From Acanthornis magna (lineage: Eukaryota; Chordata; Aves; Passeriformes; Acanthizidae), in assembly GCA_036785705.1 (NCBI GenBank), contig JAWUZG010000173.1, positions 4,387,001 through 4,451,000 of the forward strand: a stretch of 64,000 nt of DNA, in the 5' to 3' direction. How positions within the stretch are numbered: the stretch's first letter is position 1; every line of letters starts with the position of its first letter. Below are positions 50,529 to 62,199 of the stretch, one piece after another. Under the pieces are notes generated by a model. The model was given only the letters and a program-made list of their open reading frames with translations, searched no databases and was not told the origin of the DNA. The position numbers and the translations under genes are program-made.

Positions 50529-51169
50529 GATAGTCACAGCTTACTCATGTTCCTTGGGAAGTATTTTTGCTTCATCCATGCCACTTCTGACTCTGCCATG
50601 GTTTTCAGTACCAGTGACACCACTCACTGTGTCTGATGTGCACTGTCTGACAGATGTTTGGAGACCTCTCAAGATGCCTGACACACTCTGCTGTATTTGG
50701 CTTTTATTTATCCTCTACTTTCATCCTTATTTTCTTTCCCTTTCCCCCCTTGCTTTTCCCCTCTATTTTCAGAAAAGCAAGTGCTGACAGAATGAAAGCA
50801 AATTGTTTGAAGTCCATTTGCACATAGCACATAAATTTTAGGATTGTTAGCCACATGTTTACACGTCTGGCTTTCTGTGGAGGGCTTGAGCTGTGCAGCA
50901 AATGAGTCCAGCCACATTTTTATTCAGTTCTCTCTCTGCTTCCTCTCAGGAGGCTCAGGGGATAGCAGGATTCATGCTGTGTTTTCCATCCCAGCCCAAC
51001 TTTGCACCCATTTCAGCTGGCCTCCCATATCAGCCTACCTGCACCTGTGCATTCCTGGTTTTGGAGAACAGTGTGAGCACAGCCAGCCAAATGCTGGCAC
51101 TGAGGATGTCACGATTTCCTTAGTCTTAATCAATAAGCATGCTTTCCTGTCCTTACCTTGCTCCTGCAG
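50529..51169. other. Unique sequence with a strong acceptor-like tract
   Basis: A long pyrimidine tract ending in ttttcag at about 50771 is a good 3' splice site in form. Together with the donor at 51230 it could define a 459-nt exon as an alternative to the 60-nt one. Confidence 0.3.
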
Positions 51170-51229
51170 CTTAGCTCCACAGGGCAGCCTCTCACAGAGT
51201 GCCTGCACATCCTTTGGACACCTGGTCAG
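51170..51229 (+). other. Candidate internal exon, 60 nt
   Basis: The acceptor tcctgtccttaccttgctcctgcag-type tract ends at 51169, with a branch-like CTTAATC about 40 nt upstream. The donor is GTCAG|GTAAGTG at 51230, a near-perfect match. Two of three frames are open: one gives LSSTGQPLTECLHILWTPGQ, the other LAPQGSLSQSACTSFGHLV. Neither has a domain. The length is a multiple of three. The splice context is among the best in the window, but coding potential is unclear and a long non-coding RNA exon is possible. Confidence 0.22.
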
Positions 51230-52544
51230 GTAAGTGGGTCATGCTTTTTCCTCTTCCCCTCCAGAATAAGCTGGCGTGAAGAAGAAGTTGGGGTTTACGC
51301 TTTTAAAATTTGAGAAAGGAAAGAAGGCCTTCAGGTTTTGCCTTTTCTTTTTCCATCAAGAGATTACTGAATAAACTTGGAGATATGCTCTGCAAGAATC
51401 CTCAGGCACTGCTAACAAATTCAACAGTGAAAACAGTGTAGTCCTGATCACCATCTTACACTCTCTGTGCAAACTCTGTTATAATATTCCCTATTAGCAC
51501 ATGCCACTCTTTGGTGTCCTGACCAGCTTCACATCCATCTCTGTAGCCATTTATTTTCAAGGCAAAAACAGAGTATTAGTCCAGCTGTAAAACCCAGAGC
51601 AGTTTTCTTTCTCTATCACCTTCAGTAACAGCAGCAGTGATAAAGAAATGAAATCAGTTTGCTCTGCCTTCTCCTACCCTCCCTATCCCTATCCCTATTT
51701 TCTTATCCTTGCCAGCTGAAACAGAGGAGAAACCTGTCATTAAATATTTGTAAATGATCAATTACTTGATGGCAGATGTTTTCTTACTGGATTGGGGTGC
51801 AGAGAACACATGCATGCAAGAGCTACACCATTTTTTGGTGTTTTGGTTAGAGTTTGAGTGTTTTTTGTCTTGCTTTGGTTTTATTCTCTCAGTATAATCC
51901 TTTCTTCCTCTTTATTCACTAGGAAAGAAAAAGCAAGAGCAGCCTTTGATGTTACTTATTGCTCATTGCACAGTGATCTTTTCCTCCCAACAAGCCCTTA
52001 GAGTAGGCAATCACTGCTTTTTGCTTTGATAAGTGTTAACTAACCAACTGGTCATTACCACAAGGCAAAGACTAGTTAGGAAAAGGGGAGGAGTTGGTGT
52101 TATTGACACAGTACTGTGGTTTGCAATGAATTTCAAGGAACTGAGATTCTGCCATACAACTTCTTATAATTAAATTTAACTAATCAGTCCCATAATTTCT
52201 CCTATTAGTTTTAGCTAGACTAGAAAAGGTCAATGCCCTGGCAAGCAATGATTCGCAAATAACAGGTGCAGCCAGTTTCTATTATACTGCCATGGGACAC
52301 TGCTCTGTCACTTTTATTTACTGAATCAATCCACCAATGTCCAGCAGGAGAACAACAGTTAAATGGCCATTAATTGTAGGCTGATGTGCAGATGAAACAA
52401 ATCTCCAAAGGGACGGTAAACCTTTGTTCTTTAGTCTCCTCCAGCTCACACAATGGGACTAGCAGTAAATCACTCAATGCTTCATCTTCTTATTAAAAAT
52501 TTACCATACTGGTCATCCCAGGTGACTTATTTCCAACCAGGACA

Positions 52545-52547
<3 letters not shown>
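51230..52547. other. Unique sequence, possible conserved block at 52.3-52.45 kb
   Basis: About 52310-52450 carries a CCATTAATTG homeobox-like word and CCTTTGTTC, a SOX-type word, in sequence without repeats. Otherwise nothing is recognised. Confidence 0.4.

Positions 52548-52597
<50 letters not shown>
52548..52597 (-). repeat. Uninterrupted 50-nt poly-T run
   Basis: Fifty consecutive T on the + strand. If it were a retroposed poly-A tail, the inserted copy would lie to the right on the - strand; I found no target-site duplication and no recognisable copied gene. Confidence 0.98.
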
Positions 52598-52600
<3 letters not shown>

Positions 52601-53348
52601 TTTGGTTTCCATGCAGCAATTTAAGGCATTCATAGTGAAGCAAGCAGTTAACACATAGAAGCTAGTAACATGTGTGGTGTATCTCTGATTGTATTTTTTT
52701 GTGTTTCAGGGGTAGGAATCATTAAAGTTGTTTTAGAAAATTCTTTCTGGAAACTGAATTTTATCTCCTTTTGTTACAGGCTTTGATTTATTCAGTTTCA
52801 TTCATACTCTGCCTCTTGAAATGCAGTTTTAAGTGTGCACACTCAGCCTTGAGAAACAAGAGTGACTGAATTGATGTAAGTGGGTACAATGTCAATCCAA
52901 ATGCCTTTCAGAAATCTCCCAGAAGCAAAGGCCTTTCACTCATCCTGCTCATCCCAGACAAATTAATGAGCCCATAAGATGACCACAGTCTTGGAGGGTT
53001 TTGGATTCAAGCCTTGCAAGTAGAGTACCGTGCATTGCATGGATGCAGCGACAACCCTCCCAAATGTAAACTGGGAGGTAATGAGCTGGTACCCTTCCCC
53101 CCTCCACTTCCTGGGCTAGAACAGAAAGAAGAAATAGAAACTGTGGTACATGGGACCTCAGGGGCTTTATTTAATTATCCTTATTGAGACAGTTACATTT
53201 GCAAAACAAGAAGAGGTGCCTATCTGAGTGTGGCAGGCACCACTGACAAACACTATATATCAAAGCAGAAAGAGCAACCTCATAAGGTGCTATATTTCTT
53301 GGTACCTCACAGCTGAAACAATCAACTAAATTCCCTATCTCCCTCACC
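52598..53348. other. Unique sequence, nothing firm
   Basis: A strong acceptor (ttatctccttttgttacag, ending at 52779) and a GTAAGT word at 52876 bracket 96 nt, but all frames contain stops and the donor lacks the usual G at -1. Confidence 0.4.
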
Positions 53349-53450
53349 TAGTGTATCATCCCTAATGATGCTTGTTTCTTCAGCAATCTTTCCAAAGAGA
53401 AGCATTTTGAATTAGGCCCTCATCCAAAGCTCAGTGTAATCAAGAAAACT
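53349..53450 (-). repeat. Ancient repeat arm overlapping an exon-like frame
   Basis: 'gaattaggccctcatccaaa' followed by 'gctcagtgtaatcaa' (53411-53445) resembles the old amniote repeat arm CATTGACTTCAATGGGCTTTGGATCAGGCCC. The adjoining reverse-strand frame reads FKMLLFGKIAEETSIIRDDTL up to a CTAG|GTGAGG donor word at about 53343-53349. The repeat reading makes a real exon less likely. Confidence 0.35.
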
Positions 53451-53935
53451 AGCACCAGTATATTAACCTAAGACTAATATGTATACTGAGAAAACACTTT
53501 GTTCTGCCAAAAGGAAAAATCCACGTGACTGAAAAATGTTGTATCAGTTTCAGTGAAGACCTCCTTTCTTCTAAGTGTAGGCAGCTGCAGTGTAGAGGTT
53601 TTTATTTGACCTCCTTCTGTGACTTTTCTCTGGTCAAAGAAGACAATGGATCCTTCTGTTGTAAGATTTATCTCATTTTAAAGTGGCAATCTACATTGTG
53701 TCTCAAAATCATCTGAACTGTGCCTCAGAAGGGTTTATGAATCTTCATGGATTATAAACATAGCCTGTAGTGACTTTCTCACAGGTATCTAAACTGGAAA
53801 CTTTTTAATTACATGAAAACCCTTGAAGCTGCAAAGTTTTCAAATTCCAGATGTTCCACCACAGTGTCTGGAGCTCTCAAAGGAAGCTGGGCCCCCATGA
53901 ATAACCTCTTAGAGAATTACAAAACTATAAAAGCT
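53451..53935. other. Unique sequence, nothing recognised
   Basis: The open frame at 53525-53716 lacks any domain signal. Confidence 0.5.
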
Positions 53936-54150
53936 AGAGACTTCTGGAGGTCCTCCTTGAACCTTCTGCTCATAGTGAGATTGTGGCCCTCACAAGATTT
54001 GATCAAGGATGGAGTTTTATAGGAGAATGATAAAAACCTTCAAGGACAGAGCATAGCAAACCCCTCTGGATAACCTGGCCCAGTGGTTTTCTACTCTTCT
54101 GATAAAGTAGGATTTCCAAATGTCCAGCCTGTCCTTCATCCATAACAAGC
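53936..54150 (-). mobile_element. CR1 LINE tail, diverged
   Basis: On the + strand, 'agacttctggaggtcctcct', 'gaaccttctgctcatag', 'gatcaaggatggag', 'gcaaacccctctggataacc', 'ccagtggttttctactcttc' and 'aaatgtccagcctg' follow the usual order of a reversed CR1 tail. The terminal octamers are missing and there are internal gaps. It was probably inserted before the copies at 2.8 and 44.9 kb. Confidence 0.6.
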
Positions 54151-55576
54151 AAACCAGCAAACAAGCAAATAAATGAAGCAATGAATAAACAGACCAAATT
54201 AAAAAAAAAAAAAAAAAAAAAGAAAAAAAGATATATAATTTTCCTCTTGTGATTTTTATTCCTTATTTAATTGTTGATACAAGAAAGAGATGAATAGAAA
54301 AATTTACAATTTGTTATTCCTTATTTATTTTTTGACACAACAAAGAGTTTGGCATTGTCCTCTTTCTGAAACCTTCAGCAGTTGTAGCTGGTGCAGCTGT
54401 GCCCCTGCCAGAGTGCTTTGGAGTGGATTTCCACAAAGGTGCAGAAATAAAGATCTCAAGGCATGACAGCACATTGAAAGGAGTGTCACAGGTAACAGAC
54501 TAACTGCATCCTGCTCTCTTTGTTCCTCCCCCTCTTTCTCCTTCCATTTCCTTTTTTTAATACATTCAATTTCTCCTCTCTTAAGTATCAAGTGTGCAAT
54601 TATTCTTGAGGCATATTGCACCTATGGCAGAATGAATATCTTATTTTTTGATATAGTATTTCCATGATGAACACACACAGTAGTGTGCGAATTAGCTTGG
54701 CAATGGGACACATGGATATGTTCCCTCAGTTCTGTTCCCACAGACTGTTCCCTCAGTCTGTAATAAATTTCCCAAGTGACCTTAGGAAAATCATCTGGAC
54801 TCCCTTTGTCTCCTATCTCCTTCTGTGAAATAGAATAATCAGTTTGATCTACTAAGGCAACTCTAAAGCCAAACACATTGATAAGTATATGTCTGTGTAT
54901 TATTTTTTTTGGTTGATTTTCTTTTGATTTAGGTCAATTTTTTTAAGACGACTTTAGTAATTGTTCTTCTGATCAAACACATTTTTATGACAATTCATAT
55001 ACACTTGTATACTGCTTAAATTAGAAAAGGATAATAATTATTATTATTATTTTTATTTAGTTGGCAATTTCCACTCCTCCATAGCTGTATGTAGTGCTTT
55101 GCGAAGTCACAAGAAAGCCAGACCCCTGCTCCCTGGCAGTTCCCCTCTGAATTGGACAGATAACATGACAAATAATTACTTTCTAACAACAACTTTTTCT
55201 CCTGGGCATCTCTTTGTATTTTTCAGTACTGGTACCCATTAAGAAGTGAGGCATAGATGTTCTTTAAAGCCTGGATCACATAAAGCCGCTAAGACAGGTT
55301 TGGGAGGATCCTCTGCTCTTGGAAATTCTTGTGTCATTGTCACACACAGTACATGAAACATCCATCAACTTCACATCAGAAACAATATTCTCTTCCTTTG
55401 AAAAGCTGGTCCTAAGGGTTTGCAGCATGTGTCCCAGAAGACTAATGATGAGTGTTGTTTTTTGATTGATAGAAACTACCTTTTTCCTCGAAATCATACA
55501 TGATCAGCCAGAGGAGCACAAAAAATCCATCACTGCTTAGGCAGGAGGGGGGAGAAAACAGGGGCACTCAGTACAG
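54151..55576. other. Unique sequence with poly-A and ATT runs
   Basis: Poly-A at 54201-54229 and an ATT-rich stretch at about 55033-55050. A short hairpin (ACAGACTG/CAGTCTGT, 6-nt loop) sits near 54739-54761. Reverse-strand frames at 54325-54876 and 55276-55497 lack domains. Confidence 0.5.
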
Positions 55577-55690
55577 CAGGGGTGGTCATACTTTGCCCAA
55601 ATAATTTGAGGACCGTATTGGTAAGTTGCCAAGAGCCGAAGGGCTGCATTGAATTTGCATTAAATGGAGCAGATGGCATCAGCTGCCCTC
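55577..55690 (+). mobile_element. Possible hAT-Charlie-type DNA transposon end
   Basis: 'caggggtggtcatactttgc', then 'aataatttgaggaccgtatt' and 'caagagccgaagggctgcat' resemble the terminal sequence of old non-autonomous hAT-Charlie elements, which start CAGGGGTGGTCAAACT and repeat GGGCC/AGGGCTGCA words. The matching right-hand inverted repeat (ending ACCCCTG) was not found and the 8-bp target duplication cannot be shown. Confidence 0.4.
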
Positions 55691-57145
55691 AACTTTAATG
55701 TTGAAATGTGGCCTACAGAGCAAATCTGTACAAAACTTTTCTAATTAAATCTGAAACAACATGCCTCATCTATTCCCCAGCAGCACAGCCTTTCTGGTGG
55801 CATTTCTGCAATTCTGCTTCTAGCCCCAGCCAAGAGAGACAATGGCAGAACTGCACAGAAATGAAAAATAAGAACACACAGAGACAAACTGTTTTATCCC
55901 AAATGTTTTTTGAAGCACCAGATGAGAATGAGTGGACTAGAATTAATCTCCATCAATCTTTACAAGGTATTATCCTTTGTAATAAAAGTGTTGTGTTGTA
56001 TTTCTTAAATGTGAACTTCTGAGCAAATCAAGAAGTGGTACCAAGGAAGTCTGATCAGAGGGAGAAAAAGGGGAAGCCATATTTCAAATCCCCTCTAACA
56101 TTCATTAGATAAACTTGGAGAAGCCAAATAAGGCTAACACTTTCAAATTTGCCTGTTTTACCATACATAAAATTAAATAATTTGGAATAGTCAATAAACC
56201 ATGCTTTAGCTGTATTCATGCACTTCATTGACAGACTGTGTGAACATTTCCCACAAGAATTAAACAGATGACACCATAAATAATTCCATTACACCAACAA
56301 TTTCTGACAACAGCTGTTAATCCACTCTCTGCAGTGGAACTCAATAGCAGGTAATGGTGTTTAGCAGTTATGAAACCTACCCACTTTTATTTTCTGGTAA
56401 CAGCTTTTCAAAATGTTTATTTCATCGTCCAGTACCTTACTTAAAGATATACTTTCCCCATCCTTACTTCTCATAAGAAATAAAGACTTCATTTTATTGA
56501 AATTATACAACCATGTTCAATATTATTGGTTTTAATTGTTATCATGCATATGTGAAATAATAATTTACTTGAATTTTAACAGTCAGGACCAGACATCTGC
56601 ATCTGGTGAGATTATGTGCAAACATATATTTTAAAAATAAAATTAGGTAAAATGAATAGCTATGCCAAAGTAAAATCTATTTTCATTCAGTGGTTTTCTT
56701 CAGGAACATTTGAGCCAAATTTTCCCTTGGTAGAATTCCACCAACATCAGGATTAAATAAGACCATTTTTTGCTTCCTCTGTGGAACAGACAGGGAGAAT
56801 GTGTGTCTTTTTTAGTTTATAAATAAGTGGTCAATAAGGTAATTGAGTGAGGAAAGAAGAAAAAAGGTTGTGAATAACTAAAATTGATTTTTAGACATAG
56901 ACCCCTGAAATAGCATTAACTATTTGAGCACTGCACTTTATTTCTGTCTTAAGTTACCTCATCTACTGCACAGTAATCACCCATACTGCTGATTAAACAA
57001 AAATACAAACAAGCAGCCAAAAACCCAAATCAAATGCCAAAACCTCTTCTGGACGATGCAAAAGTAACTTAGGAATAAGAGAAGGAGACAAAAAGAAATG
57101 ATCAATTCAAAGCTATCTTTCCATTTCTCCCCTGCCTCAATGCAG
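55691..57145. other. Unique sequence, nothing recognised
   Basis: The open frame at 55708-56022 has no domain features. No repeats were identified. Confidence 0.5.
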
Positions 57146-57205
57146 GAAAATTCCATGTTAGAGTTAGAATATGACAAAAAAATGAAACAAGAACTTTGCC
57201 AAAAG
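57146..57205 (+). CDS. Candidate coding exon, 60 nt, phase 0/0
   Basis: A strong polypyrimidine acceptor (tttctcccctgcctcaatgcag, last 20 bases 57126-57145) and a good donor (AAAAG|GTAAGA at 57206) delimit exactly 60 nt, or 20 codons, in phase 0 at both ends. The frame encodes ENSMLELEYDKKMKQELCQK: hydrophilic, rich in Glu/Lys, with Leu/Met spacing that could suit a coiled coil. The reading frame happens to stay open to 57513 beyond the donor, so a longer terminal exon or pure chance cannot be excluded. I cannot name a gene. Of all exon-like segments here this has the best combination of splice signals, frame and composition. If real, it belongs to a + strand gene with very long introns. Confidence 0.28.
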
Positions 57206-59299
57206 GTAAGACTGGATCAAGCAGTGGTGAGCCTCCTTCTCTATCCCCTTGGCACTGGAAGGCACCACTGGCACACCTTCCAAATTGATCAGGGGGCAGA
57301 AGGACCACGGAGGAGAGGTGACAAAATTACTGTTCTGGTGAACTGGGATGAACAAGAGAATACAGAAGTGATTCTAATACAGAGTTTGACCAAATTAAGC
57401 CACCTCCAACACAGATATGAAGTTTTGGCAACTGGGATCCATAAGCACTGGGCAGCACCTGGAAAAAGATTTTCAGAGTTTTCATTTCAGACAGGGGTAG
57501 AAATTTCATGAGTTCTGGTACACTGTCATATTGATTTAATTACCCAGGCAGGAATAAATGGAATCTGTAGTCTATAGTGGAAATTAGGAATATTTGTAGA
57601 GAAGTCCATGTGTAAAAACACTTGACATTTCATATAGTGATACACTTAAGGAATTTTATGAATTTTAGTATCAAAACCACTGCAATTGGCATGGAGCTGC
57701 TTTTATAGTAAGCTTGATCTTTTGGGGAAGATCTGCCCTCTGTTAAGCATCACAACCCTTTTAAACATGTATGACTAAATCTCACAGTGGATTTTTTAAA
57801 TTTAATTTTTTATTTAGAGGCTATTTGTTGTATTTCTACCTTTCCTATGGCCTGTTTTGGGGTGAAAATTTACTATTTTGTTTTGAGTTTTCCTGAGGGG
57901 AGGAACACAAACTGAAGTTAAAAGTCTTTTGAGTTCCAGGAATGTGTCCTATAAGCTAAACAGTAATGGGTGAAATTCAAGCTTAAATCACTGGGGAATA
58001 ATTTGTTGGCAGCAACATCTGGAAAGCAAATGTGCAAACAGATAGTTTTCAGAACAAATGATAGATAGTGGATTTTAAAGATACATTTATAGGCACAAGG
58101 TGGGAGAAAGAAAGAAAACAATGCAGACACAGGATAAGGTCAGGTACCTGAAACGGAGGTTCAGCAGTGAGTGCATGGTGAGTTGTAGTTAAACAAAAGA
58201 ATAATCTGAAGGAAAAATAACATTCATTTTGGATGTCAGATCATTGATTACAAGCACAAGACAGAACTTGACAAGAGAGAGAAAAATACAGCTTATAAAC
58301 CTTCTGACAGTTTTTCTTTATTAAAGGAAACAAACAAACAAACAAAACCCCCCGACAGTTTAGATGAGAAAAACAAACATTCCACTAAAAGAAATCCAGT
58401 TTAACATAATAAAGGTTTGCAAATTGTCCAAAAGATTTCATAATTTTCAGTGGAAAGCATCAATATCTGTGTTTCAAAATAAGCTGGAATTTTTAAAAAT
58501 TGCAAGCACTTTGTTTAAAAAAAATAAAGGTTGTAAGGAGCTCTAAGAGTTCCCAAATGTATTAATCCTCTGTATTTTCCCAGCAATAAGATAAAATATA
58601 TCTCTTTAATAATTGTGCTTAGGAGGTGTTATCTACCATTTTCTGGGTTCAGTGGGAGGAGGATTGGACTGAGTTCTCCCAGTATCCATCCCAAACAGCT
58701 TAACAGAAATCTGTGGAAATCTTCTCCACATTTACTGTGCTCTGAGCCCTGCCTCTTGTTGTCTAGCCTTAGATTCCTGAATAAACCACAAAAACGAATA
58801 ATACTGTAATTTCTATTAATCTTGACCATGATTTTAAAGAGACAGTAATGTCATAAAATGAGATTTCTCCTGGAACAAGTGGTATCACATCATTAATATC
58901 CCCTTCCCTGACAGCAGTAGATGCCCACAGAAACTCTGTGCTCATGCTGAGATGTCCTCAGGAAGTTAACTGGGCTGACACAACATTGTTCTTTTCGGAA
59001 AATATGGTGAGAAGTCTTCATATTTCCGAAGAGATGAGTGAATTCACAATTCATTTCTAAATTTAGGAACCACACTGAAGACTGTTTTTAATGTTTGAAA
59101 ATCATACCATCAGCGATCGAAGATGAGTTAAATCTGCTCAGGCCAGTTGGAGTTAATGTAATAACATTTTGTGTCAAAAATATTCAATATTTTGAGGGCT
59201 AAAGCAGAAATTAATGAAAGCTCACTATCCCAGTGTATCTCAGCATCTGACTGAGTCTTAGAAGTGACAGGGATGAAGTCTTTTTCTTTCTATTTTTCT
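57206..59299. other. Unique sequence with an A/C-rich patch
   Basis: AAAC repeats followed by C6 at about 58327-58353. The open tail of the 57 kb frame runs to 57513 without a recognised domain. Nothing else was identified. Confidence 0.5.
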
Positions 59300-59304
59300 G
59301 TCTG

Positions 59305-59357
<53 letters not shown>

Positions 59358-59370
59358 TTATCTATTATTT
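59300..59370 (+). repeat. (TATC)n tetranucleotide microsatellite
   Basis: About 12-13 near-perfect TATC units (59306-59356) with imperfect flanks; of the type used as polymorphic markers. Confidence 0.97.
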
Positions 59371-61354
59371 ATTATTACATAAAACATTGCAGTATTGGTC
59401 ATATATCTCAGTTTATACTACAGTATTTATAACAGGTATTTACAGATCCAGATGAATTTCCTGGTACTGTGAAATCCTTCCCACTTAACTGGTATTACTG
59501 CTGTTTTATTTCTTTCTGTATTAGTATGAAATCCAGCAAACTCCATCATTTTCTCAGAAGGAAAAGAAGAATGTGTTTTCAGTGCCAGATATAGAAGGCA
59601 AAATACAGTGCAGTGCTGTAAAGGAAAATAAAGCACCTGTGAGAGAGATTTAACAGTCCAGGTATTATTGTTGGATGAAGATAGAGCAGGTCTCAAGTTG
59701 ATTGGTTGTTTACATGCCATTGCTCCCCCTGTTCTGTATCTTTTATTGCTGAGACAATTTTTCAATTACGCGCAGAAAACATTTAACTCGCTTCCTTTGT
59801 TTTATGAAAATAACCTTTTAGAGTCTTTCTTTACACTTGTAAGCCACTGACTTGGGTGTGAACTCCCCGATACCTTGCATTTTTTGCATCCTTTGACAAC
59901 TAACAGCAATATTGAGGTCTTCACAATATGGAATTTATCAGAGATCTTTGGAAAACTTCATCTCTGGGTAAATCTGGAGCATGAGTGCATCTGCAAACCA
60001 AGAACCTTAAGCCCAGCCCTGTGTCCCAACCGGACCTCTACAACACTGGTTGGTTATTCCAAGAGGCCAAAGTTAGGATCTGGCATCCAAAATCTGGTAC
60101 TCGGTTCCCTTCACTGAAGCATTCACAATACCAAGAAAGCAAAATCTAGGGAGGTCACAAAACTGTTATGTCCTTAAATCCCACTGAAAGTGAGCTTGTA
60201 AATTCTTAGAAATTAACTTCAACATCTGTATGTATAGATTTGGATAGACAACTGAATGTGGACAGTGGGGCTTTCAGAGGGACTGGGGATGTAGAAGTGA
60301 AAATCACCAAGAAAGTTTGCTGCAACATTTAAATCTTGGGATGTTTAAGTGTCTTGCTCCTAGTTTTTAAACTCTTTGTCTTGAAATTATATTAATATCA
60401 TTTAACTTTGGCCTTCTAAACCAATTTTTGCCTCATCTTAAGCAAACAATTGAATACCCTCTAAATTCATTTGGTGAAGGGAAACCAACACCTCCACAAG
60501 ATTGTTCACTCAGTTTTAACATGAGATATGTGATGCTGTGAACATGCTCTATTCCCTCTTTTGTCTACAGAAGAAACCCAGATTAATGATTAAATAAGAT
60601 AAGACTAAATTTGCAGCTCTTATATGGATAAACTTAGGTGAGATGAAAGACTCAACACATTCTTGTTAAATTTGGGTTATTTCTTCAACGTTAGTATAAA
60701 AACTCACAAAGCTTCAGCCTGAAAGGAATATTGCATATTTAATAGATAAAACAGTGTTGTGATTTTTGTTTTGGTTTGTTTGTTTTGCTTCTGTTCTTTT
60801 CCCTCTGCATAAAGTCAGCATTTCGAAGCCATTTAAAGACTGAATTTCCTGTAGATTATCAGCAATTATAAATCTGGGTGTATCTGTAATTATGATAAAT
60901 AGTGAAAACGTATTTTATTTGATGCCCTAAAAAGTCACACATCCAACCAGGTGACCTAAGGGTCATAAACCATTTAAGGGTCTTCTGCAGGGAAAAATGC
61001 CTGGTTGCTGGTGGAGATGTCATAAAATCTAAAATGCCAACACGTGGCAAAGAGTTTAAACAAAGGTTGGTACCAGTTGTAGAACTGGAATATGGGTTAC
61101 CAATTCTGATGGACTTCAGAATAATAGACTAGATTAGACTAAAATAGAATAATAGAGTACTTATTGTCCATAAAATAATTAATAGCAGAATTGTCTTGGA
61201 TTCTGTCAAATGGTGAGGAAAACCTTCAGGTGAGCACTACTTCCTTTAAATTATTTTGTTGATTTGATTTCAGATCTGAACAAAAACCTTTGACTTCTTC
61301 CAATTGCATTGTTTTTCTTGCCTGGAATCTTCTCATGTCTGAAAAAAAATCCAC

Positions 61355-61355
<1 letters not shown>
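59371..61355. other. Unique sequence, nothing firm
   Basis: A donor-like CAG|GTGAGC at 61230 follows a 41-nt open stretch with a weak acceptor. A T/G-rich patch lies at 60761-60790. Open frames at 59427-60117 have no domains. Confidence 0.45.

Positions 61356-61389
<34 letters not shown>
61356..61389 (+). repeat. Poly-A run, 34 nt
   Basis: Uninterrupted A run with no adjacent recognisable retrocopy. Confidence 0.97.
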
Positions 61390-61393
<4 letters not shown>

Positions 61394-62199
61394 AGTTGCA
61401 TTTCAGCAAAGCACAAGTCTAAGCAATCCTTTTTACCAGAAAAACAAAAGGAATCTCAGACACCACCGCCCAGAGTCTCAAATAAAGCACCGAAAATTAA
61501 GACAGCTTTCTTGAAAGATTAACCCAATTCATTTTGGGTTAAGAGCTTGGAGGAAACAAAAGGGTCCAAAGTCAATTCTATTAACTTGATCAGAGCTACA
61601 CCGGGACTATGTCTCAAGATCATTATCTTACAAGACACGGATGTCAATCTCATTATGTAATCGAGTGTGTCTAGCACTTTCCTGTATAAATATACTTAAT
61701 AGATATAGTTTTGACCTTTTGCTGTAAAATTAATAAAAAAGAGATCGGTCTCAGTGTGCCAAGAGGCTTTTCTCAGACCCATTAAAGGATGATTTTTTGT
61801 GTGTAAATAAATACATTTCAGCACACAAAAGAAGAAAAATGTCGTCTGAAGGAATGACCTGCTCTTCCCCTCCTCCATATATTATCCATGCCCCATTTTA
61901 TTTCGGAAAAAAAATCTTCTTATTCCAGGGGGTTATCTTGTCTGTCCCCTCATAACCATATTCCACTAGAATGTTAATGCTTTAAAGTTTCAACTGTACC
62001 TCAGAGACAGATATATTTGACACAAGAATTTTGTTGTACTACAAGGACTGGCCCATGGAGTAAGGAGCCTGGGGAATTTCCATCGTTTGATTTATATGCA
62101 CTTTTATAGATCATCCTCATATTATTTGAGAGTGATGGGCAATTCAGGATTCATCTATGCACGCTATGCCTTATGCAGTGACTTGAACAACTCCCTTGA
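61390..62199. other. Unique sequence, nothing recognised
   Basis: No repeat or exon was seen. Confidence 0.5.

Noticed and set aside
50155..50787. 210-codon open frame, the longest in the window
   Set aside because: Its middle is the G/T-rich tract, which lacks A and so cannot contain stops. The flanks show no domain or splice support.
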